DNA of 64,000 nucleotides from Mycobacterium paraffinicum (GTDB taxonomy: Bacteria > Actinomycetota > Actinomycetes > Mycobacteriales > Mycobacteriaceae): positions 1 to 64,000 of the forward strand of contig NZ_MPNT01000001.1 in the NCBI RefSeq assembly GCF_001907675.1. The letters run 5' to 3'. Below, in pieces: positions 1-7,175 of this stretch; the stretch's first letter is position 1; the number at the start of each line of letters is the position of its first letter. Both the position numbers and the translations under genes were made by a program. The notes below the pieces were generated by a model. That model saw only the letters and a program-made list of their open reading frames with translations, was not told the origin of the DNA and searched no databases.

Positions 1-529
1 ATCCAGGGCCATCGCGATGTTCCTCTCGGTAGTGATCCTTGGTCGTTTCACCACAGAGACTCACGCGATGGCCCCTCTACATCGGCACCGACACGCCGCT
101 ACTTACACCACACCCGGGGACGTTCCCGCACGAAATCGCCACGCGGAACACGCGCATCCGCTTCGGCCAACCCCGCATCGGCAAACCTGGCTTGACAAGT
201 TCTCCGCAGTACAACCATGTGCCAATGGGCAGGTCCAAGCGTAGGCCGGGCACGCCGAGCTCCGGGATAGCGGTTCAAGCCGAGAATCTTTTCGGCTTCG
301 CCTTCCACAACCTGGGCCGCGTGACTCTCATAGACGATTGACCAACGGATCGAGTCAGCCCAACCGCGTGCGTAGTAAGTGCCGCATATCTACCGATGCA
401 TGAGTCGGTGTTCAAGCCCCACGCTATTGCAGCGGCGGCTGCCAACCCGCCGTGCGACGAGCAACTCGGCCGGCGCAAGAACGGCCCCAAAGTGCTCCCG
501 CGTCAGTGTTGATTGGAAGGGGCTTCGAC
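1..529. other. Left-edge stretch without a clear gene; possible decayed coding on the minus strand
   Basis: No intact gene is visible before the P450 start. On the minus strand, about 370 down to 265 reads as protein-like text (GWADSIRWSIVYESHAAQ, then EGEAEKILGLNRYP). It continues sensibly only if the frame is changed near 265, where it reads IGTWLYCGELVKPG to a stop. This looks like an old frameshifted gene remnant, but I do not recognise the family. Nothing else is supported here. Confidence 0.25.
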
Positions 530-1759
530 ATGGCTGTCGATTCTGTCGGCGATCTGCACCAAGAATTCAATCCGATGATTGAACCGCACCGCCAGCGTCC
601 GGAACTTTTCTACAGCTGGGCCAGGCGAGAGGAGCCGGTGGTGTTCAGTCAGCCGCTGCAAGCATGGCTGGTCACCCGCTACGACGATCTCATGGCCGTT
701 GTCAGCGATCCCCAAACGTATTCGTCCGCCCCGGCACTACCCAGCGTCTGGGACAATCCTCCAGAGGTGCTGGCGGCACTTCACGGGTGCATCCCGGAAG
801 CCAGCATGATGATCAACGCCGACGAACCAATACACCTTGGGATGCGGCGGGTCTTCAATCTCGCCTTCACCGGGCGCCGAGTCCACGAACTCAAACCCGC
901 GATGGTGCTCAAAGCCAACGAATTGGTCGCCGGGTTCACCGAAAACGGACGGGCTGACTTGGTGGCGGAATACGCGGCGCCATTCGTCCGTCACGTGCTG
1001 AGTCTGGCGGTGGGCATTCCCAACGAAGATATTGCACAGGTCCATCAGTGGAACGAAGAGTTTATGAAGGTGTTCAATCCCCTTCTTCCCGTCCAAGCCA
1101 AACTCGAAGCAGCGCAACACTACAGGCCGTACGAAGAGTACTTGACCGCACTTCTGCGATCTCGCGCCGCTCAACCACAAGATGATCTGGCCTCGTGGTT
1201 GATCGTTGGAAACCAGGAGCTACCTCCACTTGGCTTTGATGAGGCGCTCTACCTGTTGCGCGGCACGCTCAGCGCCGGCTACGACACGACGCGCGACACT
1301 ATCGCTAGTGCACTACTGATATTGATGGCCAAGCGTGAGCTATGGGTCGCGTGTCAGGACGACCGCACCATCAGGCGCGTCATCGAAGAAACGCTTCGAT
1401 TGGAAGCGCCGCACCGCGGCCTCATGCGGGTGACCACCCATGCGGTGACACTCGGAGGCAAGCAGCTTCCGAAGGGCGCGCGCTTGCTCCTACTGTTTGG
1501 ATCGGGCAACCGTGACGAACAGCATTTCGGCGACCCTGAGCTGTTCGATATTGACCGGCGTAACGTGCGCGAACACATGGCATTCGGTAAAGGAATCCAT
1601 CATTGTCCCGGGGCCCCGATGGCCCGCCAGGAGGTTTTGGTGGCGCTCGAGGTATTACGAAACCGCCTGCCCGACCTTCGTCTGGCCCCCGGATTCCAGC
1701 CCACGTACGCTGCCAGCTACTTCTTCCGCAGTCCCGAGGGAGTTCTCGCCGTGTGGTGA
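530..1759 (+). CDS. Cytochrome P450
   Basis: Soluble bacterial P450 of 409 residues, a haem-thiolate monooxygenase that needs a ferredoxin and reductase, neither of which is encoded nearby. The I-helix oxygen-activation motif AGYDTT lies at about residues 249-254, the K-helix ExxR at 287-290 (ETLR), and the haem-binding loop FGKGIHHCPG ends the core with the ligand Cys near residue 359. The length is normal for class I P450s. I chose the ATG at 530 because it follows a GGAAGGGG ribosome site; the frame is open upstream to about 452. The gene stands alone on the plus strand in a low-GC accessory stretch. The substrate and CYP family cannot be told from sequence alone. Confidence 0.9.
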   Translation: MAVDSVGDLHQEFNPMIEPHRQRPELFYSWARREEPVVFSQPLQAWLVTRYDDLMAVVSDPQTYSSAPALPSVWDNPPEVLAALHGCIPEASMMINADEPIHLGMRRVFNLAFTGRRVHELKPAMVLKANELVAGFTENGRADLVAEYAAPFVRHVLSLAVGIPNEDIAQVHQWNEEFMKVFNPLLPVQAKLEAAQHYRPYEEYLTALLRSRAAQPQDDLASWLIVGNQELPPLGFDEALYLLRGTLSAGYDTTRDTIASALLILMAKRELWVACQDDRTIRRVIEETLRLEAPHRGLMRVTTHAVTLGGKQLPKGARLLLLFGSGNRDEQHFGDPELFDIDRRNVREHMAFGKGIHHCPGAPMARQEVLVALEVLRNRLPDLRLAPGFQPTYAASYFFRSPEGVLAVW

Positions 1760-2081
1760 ATGTGCCACATACCAGCGCTATTCGACGCACCACTCGCGCC
1801 AGAGACTGAAAAATCCCGCCAGCGCCAGTGCGGCGGTGGGTTAGCCCGGCCGCTGCACGGCCGAGGATTTCAGGGGCCAAACGTACGGTGCAATGATATT
1901 GATGCTGGCGTGCTCGCTTCGAAGCCAGCACTTCACACCAGGGCCACCGCAAGCGGCAAAGATCAGCACGCGACGAGCGCCTACCTTCAATCCCCAGGAT
2001 TACCGGGATGTACGCGGAACCGGTTCGGGCACACCCCTCAGAGGTTCGCAGCGACCCACGCCCTCAATTGCCTGCTGGCCG

Positions 2082-2329
2082 GCCGAGGCTGCCTCAGCGC
2101 TAGTTCAAGTTGTGTCACAACGGTATTTGAAGGCCAGCATCGTCATCACCGCCAACCGCGGCGTGGGAGCCTAGGGTGAGATCTCGGCGGCACCGCCGCC
2201 GCCATGCTCGATCGCAAGCTGAACCGTTCCGTGGTCATCAACCTCTACGGTGAGTCCTACCGCCTACGCGATCACCACGCCGCCGCGGAAGCCCTGCGCC
2301 GAACCAGCACCCGCCAACAACTATGCTGA
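2082..2329 (+). pseudogene. Decayed C-terminal end of an IS21-family IstB ATPase
   Basis: The reading from 2082 gives LVQVVSQRYLKASIVITANR, the pattern found late in IstB helper ATPases. It then meets an in-frame TAG at 2172 exactly where these proteins carry WGEI (the next codons still read GEI). After a frame change, 2204-2329 reads MLDRKLNRSVVINLYGESYR and ends near the expected C-terminus. At least one nonsense change and one frameshift are needed to explain it, and no istA or terminal repeats are seen. The rest of the 1760-2508 gap shows nothing I can name. Confidence 0.6.
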
Positions 2330-2496
2330 CCGCTGCCCACAGGTGAGGAATTTCGCGAGCGCAGCCCAGGGCATTCGGTCGGCGCTGTCGAGGCCACTTA
2401 CACCGAGATTTAAATACTCCCCGGGCGCACGAAAAGGTGGTGTGGATGTCTACCAGATTTCCCGCAGCAGCGGACCATAATCGTTGGTAGTTAATC

Positions 2497-2502
2497 GATA
2501 AT
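2497..2502 (+). promoter_or_regulatory. Possible -10 element for a leaderless cyclase transcript
   Basis: GATAAT ends 6 bases before the GTG start at 2509, the spacing expected if transcription starts at the start codon itself. A weak GAGCGGG could instead serve as a ribosome site. No clear -35 element is seen. Confidence 0.35.
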
Positions 2503-2508
2503 GAGCGG

Positions 2509-3642
2509 GTGAACGACGCTGGCGCATTTGAGGAACCGGACCTGTTGGGCGGGTTGGATGACAGCATCCGTGCGGAGCGGGCTGAGCTCATCGCCTGGCT
2601 ACTGGAACAAGGTTTCGATATGGAGCAGATCCGCACCGAGGCCGCTCCGATGTTACTGCCGGCGCGCCGCGCCCTCGGTGACGATGGTGGCCGCGTCTCG
2701 GCGCGCATGATCAGCGCAGCTCATGGCATCGACTTAGAGGTGTTACAGCGCATCATGCGGGCATTGAGGCTGCCTAGGGCGCAGGATGCAGACGCGATTG
2801 TCTACCTGCGCGCGGATGCTGAGGCTGCGGCGCGCCAGCAACAGCTCATCGCAAGTGGACTCGATGTCGATCGCGTGATCTTGATGGTTCGCAGACTCGC
2901 TGAGGGACTTTCACGCGCGGTTCCGGCAATGCGATATGGCGCTATGTCAGCGGTCATGCATCCCGGAATCACTGAGCTTGAAGTCGCTAAGGCGCACGAG
3001 GTGTTAGTGCGCCAAGTCGCCCCGCTACTTGGCCCGCTCATCTGCGACATCATGTTCGTGCAACTACGACGTGCAGTGGAGGGCGAAGAGCTCAACGCCA
3101 GCGAGCGCGCGGCTGGCACCGCACTCCCCGGACCTCGTCAACTGGCCGTCGCGTTCGCTGACATGGTCGGGTTCACTCGTCTGGGCGAGGCGGTGCCGCC
3201 GGAGGATCTGGTGCGGTTGGTTGAGCGCTTGGCCGATATGGCGCGTGAAATCGTGGACCCGCCAGTACGATTGGTCAAGACGATCGGCGATGCGGTGATG
3301 CTTGTCTGCCCGGAACCCGTCAAGTTGATCGACACGGTGTTGGAATTATCCGAAGCGGCCGACCGTGACGAGGTTCTGCCGCAACTGCGGATCGGTATTG
3401 CGTCGGGTTGGGCGGTGAGCCGCGCCCGAGATTGGTTCGGCAGTCCGGTCAACGTTGCCAGCCGCGTCACCGAGGTAGCACCACCGGGTGCGGTGCTGGT
3501 GGCAGGATCCGCGCGAGACGCGGTCGGTGACACTCAAGGGTTCGCGTGGTCCTTCGTCGGAGCGCCCCGACTCAAGGGCGTACGAGGCCACACGAAGCTA
3601 TTCCAAGCACGCCGGGGCCCAGTCGAGGACAGCAAACCATAA
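2509..3642 (+). CDS. Class III adenylyl cyclase with N-terminal regulatory domain (Rv1264/Rv2212 type)
   Basis: Makes cAMP from ATP. Residues 1-200 form the helical regulatory domain seen in the pH-responsive, autoinhibited Rv1264/Rv2212 family (LIAWLLEQGFDMEQIR, APMLLPARRALGDDG). Residues 212-360 form the catalytic domain. Metal-binding Asp is seen in VAFADMVGFT (D218) and in KTIGDAVM (D261), the adenine-selecting Lys is K257 with D308 as its likely partner, and transition-state Asn and Arg are in NVASRV (N315, R319), so all catalytic residues are present. No membrane segment is visible. The start is GTG. It has no operon partners. What it senses is inferred only from the family. Confidence 0.88.
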   Translation: MNDAGAFEEPDLLGGLDDSIRAERAELIAWLLEQGFDMEQIRTEAAPMLLPARRALGDDGGRVSARMISAAHGIDLEVLQRIMRALRLPRAQDADAIVYLRADAEAAARQQQLIASGLDVDRVILMVRRLAEGLSRAVPAMRYGAMSAVMHPGITELEVAKAHEVLVRQVAPLLGPLICDIMFVQLRRAVEGEELNASERAAGTALPGPRQLAVAFADMVGFTRLGEAVPPEDLVRLVERLADMAREIVDPPVRLVKTIGDAVMLVCPEPVKLIDTVLELSEAADRDEVLPQLRIGIASGWAVSRARDWFGSPVNVASRVTEVAPPGAVLVAGSARDAVGDTQGFAWSFVGAPRLKGVRGHTKLFQARRGPVEDSKP

Positions 3643-3847
3643 GCCCCGCAGCACAATAAATATCTATCCCACACACAACATATTTACTGGCCATGTTTCA
3701 CGCAAAGCCTTGGACAGAACAACTCACCGCTGCCCAATTTACGACGGCTCGGTAAACGGCCGTTAGCGAGTTTGTGCCGGCCGCGCATTCGTAGCGACCT
3801 ATACCGCCGATAGCCTGGTGCGGATTTACCGCGCCGGGGCCTTCGAG

Positions 3848-4040
3848 TCAGCTGGCTTCGCGAAGACCGCGGTACACCTGTGCCAGCAGCTTGGCCGTGT
3901 GCTCGTGACCGACGGTTCCCTGCCCCAGCCCGCATGGCATAGGCGAATGTCATACGGGCTTCGGGATCGTTGACCACGAGCGAGCCGCCCCAGAAAATCG
4001 ACTGGGGACCTGCAGTGAAAGGCATTCCTTCCGTGGACAC
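3848..4040 (-). pseudogene. C-terminal fragment of a class C beta-lactamase-like serine hydrolase
   Basis: On the minus strand, 4040 to about 3940 reads SIFWGGSLVVNDPEARMTFA, the conserved end of serine beta-lactamase/esterase family proteins (WGG, then a DPxxRMTFAY strand). After a one-base frame change near AYAM, the next frame reads GLGQGTVGHEHTAKLLAQVY and stops at 3848, which matches how those proteins end. Everything upstream is missing, so only the last 60 or so residues remain, and these are frameshifted. The rest of the 3643-4086 gap shows nothing I recognise. Confidence 0.55.
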
Positions 4041-4086
4041 GGCGTAGCCCGGACCGGACAGTCGTCACAGTTGAGATGGCGAATAG

Positions 4087-4105
4087 TTAGGCTAGGCTAT
4101 GCTAA
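4087..4105 (+). promoter_or_regulatory. IdeR-type iron box
   Basis: TTAGGCTAGGCTATGCTAA matches the mycobacterial IdeR consensus TTAGGTTAGGCTAACCTAA at 16 of 19 positions. It overlaps the predicted -10 element of the downstream transcript, as expected for repression by iron-loaded IdeR. The match is seen directly; binding is inferred. Confidence 0.7.
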
Positions 4106-4108
4106 TAT
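4103..4108 (+). promoter_or_regulatory. -10 element TAATAT of a likely leaderless promoter
   Basis: TAATAT fits the mycobacterial TANNNT -10 pattern. Its end is 6 bases before the GTG at 4115, placing the start of transcription at or next to that codon. It overlaps the last bases of the iron box. Confidence 0.5.
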
Positions 4109-4114
4109 AGCTGG

Positions 4115-4411
4115 GTGTACCACCTCAGCCGCGAATACAAATCCACAGACAGCGACTTTGCCGGTGGCACAATACTTCTCGCCAGATTCGACAGCACCGC
4201 CAGACATCGATCCCCCCTAGAGGCACTGATGCTGCGCCCAGGGGTCCAGCCTATGGATCAGCGAGCGGGGACAGATCCGAATGTGCTTCTAGGCGAGTGC
4301 ACTTCACACGAACGACGCGTCTGCGGTAACCACGCAGGCCGGGCCGATGTCAGCGTCGCCCAGCCGGGCGACACCGCGGGCGCCGCGACGTACGGAGTGC
4401 TGGGTCGCTGA
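4115..4411 (+). CDS. Small unrecognised ORF leading into the PPE gene
   Basis: This 98-residue frame begins with GTG where a leaderless transcript from the TAATAT box would start, and stops 2 bases before the PPE start codon. I recognise no family, and it is not a PE protein: the PE N-terminal pattern is absent. It has two Cys in the second half and no signal peptide or membrane segment. Codon third positions become more GC-rich toward the end. It may be a real iron-repressed small protein, a leader ORF that couples translation to the PPE gene (which lacks a clear ribosome site), or chance. The position argues for a role, but the sequence gives no function. Confidence 0.4.
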   Translation: MYHLSREYKSTDSDFAGGTILLARFDSTARHRSPLEALMLRPGVQPMDQRAGTDPNVLLGECTSHERRVCGNHAGRADVSVAQPGDTAGAATYGVLGR

Positions 4412-4413
4412 CA

Positions 4414-5880
4414 ATGACCGCGTCCTTCTGGATGGCTTCGCCGCCGGAGCTGCACTCGGCATTGCTGAGCGCCGGCCCCGGTCCGGGTTCGCTGCTGGCG
4501 GCCGCTGCTGCGTGGACCTCGCTCAGCGCCGAATATGCTTCCACCGCAGCCGAACTCAAAGGGCTGCTGAGCACGGTGCAGGCCGGGACGTGGGACGGCC
4601 CCAGCGCCGAACAGTATGTGGCCGCGCACCTGCGATATCTGCTGTGGCTGCAGGAGGCCAGCACCGACAGCGCGAGTATCGCCGCGCAGCACGAGGTGGC
4701 GGCGGCGGCCTACACCACTGCGCTCGCGCTCATGCCGACGCTGCCGGAGTTGGCCAACAACCACATCCTGCACGGCGCGCTGCTGGCAACGAATTTCTTT
4801 GGGATAAACACCATCCCGATCGCGCTTAACGAAGCCGACTACGTCCGCATGTGGGTGCAGGCCGCGACCGCGATGGGCACCTACCAGGTCGTCTCGGGCA
4901 CAGCGCTGGCCGCCGCCCCCAGGACGAGCGCGGCGCCCGACATCGTGGATCCCGCTGGCGTGCCAGCCAGAACCCTGTCCTTCACCCCGCAGGCCGCTTC
5001 CGCCACCGGCAACTCGCTGGAGAACCTTCTCCAGCAGATAGCGCAGATCCTGCGGGATTTCATGCAGGACCTGCAGAAGCTGCTGTCGAACTTCATGTCG
5101 GCGCTGGGGCCGTGGCTCGTTGCCAACTTCCCGCTTCTCTTCTTCGTCGCCTACGAGGCTATCTCCGCGGTCGCTGGCGGAATCACGTACTTCGGAGGTC
5201 CTTTCATCGGACTGATCCTTGCAGTGACGCTGCGGCTGGCACTGACGACCGCAGCCGCGGCGCCTCCAGTGTCGGAGGCACCGGTAGCGAGAGCCATCGC
5301 CGCAACTACCGTGCCGCGTTTGTCGGCTTGGCCGGTGGCTGGAATGGCCGCGACGGCGCCGACCCCGGCGGGCGCACCGGCGACGACGGGAGCGGCGAGT
5401 GCCGGCACACCTGGCACGCCCGCGCCGACTGCGGCCCCGGGGACGCTCGCCTATGCGGTGCCATTCGCCGGCGGCCCGGACGCGGAGTCAGGGCCGCCGG
5501 TCGGCGGCCGGGTCGGCGCCAAGGCGTCGGCGACCACCACCCCCGCTGCCGAGGCGGCGGCACACACCCCAGCGGGGACGCGGCCGCAGCGGCGCCGCCG
5601 CGCCACTATCCGCCAGTACGGCGACGAATTCTTGAGCATGGATCCCGATTTCGGCGTTAGGACCGACAACGAAGAGCGTGAGCAGCTGGTCTCAGCGGCG
5701 CAGTCAGACAGCGGGGCCGGAATGCTGGGCCTGGTGGGAACCGCGCACAATGGGAGCGCCGTGGGCGCGACCGGCCTGGCAACGCTGGCCGGCGACGAGT
5801 TCGGCGGTGGCCCACGGGTTCCGATGATTCCAGGCACCTGGGAGCACGAGCCGAGGCGGAGGGGAGACGACGGTTCGTAA
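4414..5880 (+). CDS. PPE family protein, PPW subfamily
   Basis: 488-residue protein likely secreted by a type VII system and held in the outer envelope. The N-terminal PPE domain (about residues 1-170) has the PPE motif at residues 9-11 (MASPPELHS; the canonical Pro-Pro-Glu) and the family signature [21 protein letters not shown] hydrophobic middle follows, then an Ala/Pro/Thr-rich linker. The C-terminus carries GLVGT and PMIPGTW, matching the GFxGT and PxxPxxW motifs that define the PPW subfamily. No PE gene lies upstream, although most PPEs need a PE partner. With the iron box about 310 bases upstream it recalls iron-repressed PPE proteins linked to haem or iron uptake (PPE36/37/62 group). 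That role is an inference from regulation, not from a catalytic motif. Confidence 0.88.
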   Translation: MTASFWMASPPELHSALLSAGPGPGSLLAAAAAWTSLSAEYASTAAELKGLLSTVQAGTWDGPSAEQYVAAHLRYLLWLQEASTDSASIAAQHEVAAAAYTTALALMPTLPELANNHILHGALLATNFFGINTIPIALNEADYVRMWVQAATAMGTYQVVSGTALAAAPRTSAAPDIVDPAGVPARTLSFTPQAASATGNSLENLLQQIAQILRDFMQDLQKLLSNFMSALGPWLVANFPLLFFVAYEAISAVAGGITYFGGPFIGLILAVTLRLALTTAAAAPPVSEAPVARAIAATTVPRLSAWPVAGMAATAPTPAGAPATTGAASAGTPGTPAPTAAPGTLAYAVPFAGGPDAESGPPVGGRVGAKASATTTPAAEAAAHTPAGTRPQRRRRATIRQYGDEFLSMDPDFGVRTDNEEREQLVSAAQSDSGAGMLGLVGTAHNGSAVGATGLATLAGDEFGGGPRVPMIPGTWEHEPRRRGDDGS

Positions 5881-6110
5881 CGTGGCGGTGAGCAACCGAA
5901 ATCCGAAGACGCCGGGCGCCGGTACGACGGCGAAAGCGGTCGTCGCGTGCGAAGCGCGCAGTCGTCACGTCCACCGCAATCGATCGGGCATGTTGCTGCC
6001 TGACCTGTCTGGCCGGCACGCCATGAAGGCTCAGTTCCGGTGCTAGCGGGGCTTCGAACACGTGCGATCCCGTGCACGCCACACCTGAGTAACACTCCGG
6101 CGACGATCTG

Positions 6111-6272
6111 TCAGCAACCTGTCGGGGTGACCAGTTTGGCACCGTGCCGCTTCGTGTTGGCCAGCAGCCGTTCAGCCCAGCCGCGGTCGATCTCGCTGCA
6201 GTGCAAGGCGATCGCGGTTTCTGATATCGCCGCCCTCATCTCCAAACCTTCGCCCGGCAGTGTCAGATTCAC
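6111..6272 (-). CDS. Short possible ORF or gene remnant (53 residues)
   Basis: A GTG-started frame on the minus strand reads protein-like text, ending ERLLANTKRHGAKLVTPTGC, with a normal amphipathic helix pattern and good codon use. It has no recognised family and no promoter I can see. It could be the tail of a lost gene. The remainder of the 5881-6437 gap holds nothing I can support. Confidence 0.25.
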   Translation of the reverse strand: MNLTLPGEGLEMRAAISETAIALHCSEIDRGWAERLLANTKRHGAKLVTPTGC

Positions 6273-6437
6273 CGCGGTTCAGGCAGTCCCCTGCAACTCA
6301 CGTCGCTAAGCAGCCGACGTCCCGGATCAAAGGTTGTCAGTTAACGCCGTTTGGCCTGGCATGCCGTAACGATCACGGCCAATAGGTCGACATCCGTGTT
6401 CACGCGGACGGGCAACTAGATACCACGCCTGAGGTCT

Positions 6438-7010
6438 CTAGTCGTCGACGCGAATACCACGTTCGAGGATGCGGATGACCGCAGGTGCTGCCGCGTGGCG
6501 GGGCATGAGACCGGCATTGGCATCTTCCGACGCCCAGCGGATCATGCTGTAAAGGGCGTGTTCGATCCATATCGAGCTGAGCTGGTTGTCGAATGCGCCT
6601 TCGGCCTGACCGCGTTCTATCAGCGTGGCCAGCTTGCTGGTATCCGGCCGTAGTTTGGGGGGTACGTCGCGCAGCACTCCTGGGTCCTCAAATAGGAACA
6701 GGAGGCGATCGCCAATGGCGATCAGTGCGTTGACCACACGGCGCAGCGCGTCGATCGGGCTGCCTTCTTCGGGGGCGGCGTCGACCATAGCCTGGCTCAC
6801 CACCCGGATCGAATCCGAAATTGTTTCAAAAATCAGGCTTTCGCGGTCGGGGAAGTAGCGGTGCAAGGTAGTGCGGCCCACGCCTGCGACCCTCGCGATT
6901 TCGGGCAAAGTGGCGGTCCGGTCGCCGGCAAGAACCGTGGCGGTCGCTTCAATAATGGCGTGCCGGGTACGGGCCTGGGTCCCGGTGAGCTTGTCTGAAC
7001 TCGCGGTCAT
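6438..7010 (-). CDS. TetR-family transcriptional regulator
   Basis: A 190-residue DNA-binding repressor. The helix-turn-helix sits near residues 28-60 (LPEIARVAGVGRTTLHRYFP), followed by a helical ligand domain. The start is uncertain: the ATG at 7010 gives a standard N-terminus, but the frame is open to a GTG at 7097 that directly abuts the stop of the 25-residue ORF upstream. It is the last gene on the same strand as mmpS and mmpL, so it probably belongs to that operon and represses it. The palindrome at 10611-10630 before mmpS is the obvious candidate operator. The effector is unknown. Confidence 0.85.
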   Translation of the reverse strand: MTASSDKLTGTQARTRHAIIEATATVLAGDRTATLPEIARVAGVGRTTLHRYFPDRESLIFETISDSIRVVSQAMVDAAPEEGSPIDALRRVVNALIAIGDRLLFLFEDPGVLRDVPPKLRPDTSKLATLIERGQAEGAFDNQLSSIWIEHALYSMIRWASEDANAGLMPRHAAAPAVIRILERGIRVDD

Positions 7011-7097
7011 CGGCCTACGGGATCGCCGGTGTAGCTGCGCATGATGTCGGCTGGCGCATTGTCTGCTGTGGCGGGTTGTCGTTCGTTCAATACCCAC

Positions 7098-7175
7098 CTA
7101 ATCGTCGTGTATGGCGTTGTCGTAGGCGTCGACACCGGTGATCGGGTCGCGGACAGCCGCCGCCGGTGGACTCAT
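7098..7175 (-). CDS. 25-residue ORF coupled to mmpL
   Basis: Its ATG overlaps the mmpL stop codon in an ATGA arrangement (7172-7175), and its stop touches the upstream-most possible TetR start. The product reads MSPPAAAVRDPITGVDAYDN plus five residues, has no membrane segment and fits no family I know. The coupling and GC-rich third positions make it more than a random frame, but it could also be the stump of a lost gene. Confidence 0.35.
   Translation of the reverse strand: MSPPAAAVRDPITGVDAYDNAIHDD

Noticed and set aside
4115..4411. Small ORF before the PPE gene as a PE protein
   Set aside because: PE genes often precede PPE genes, but the N-terminal PE pattern and helical hairpin are absent, so it is listed only as an unrecognised ORF.
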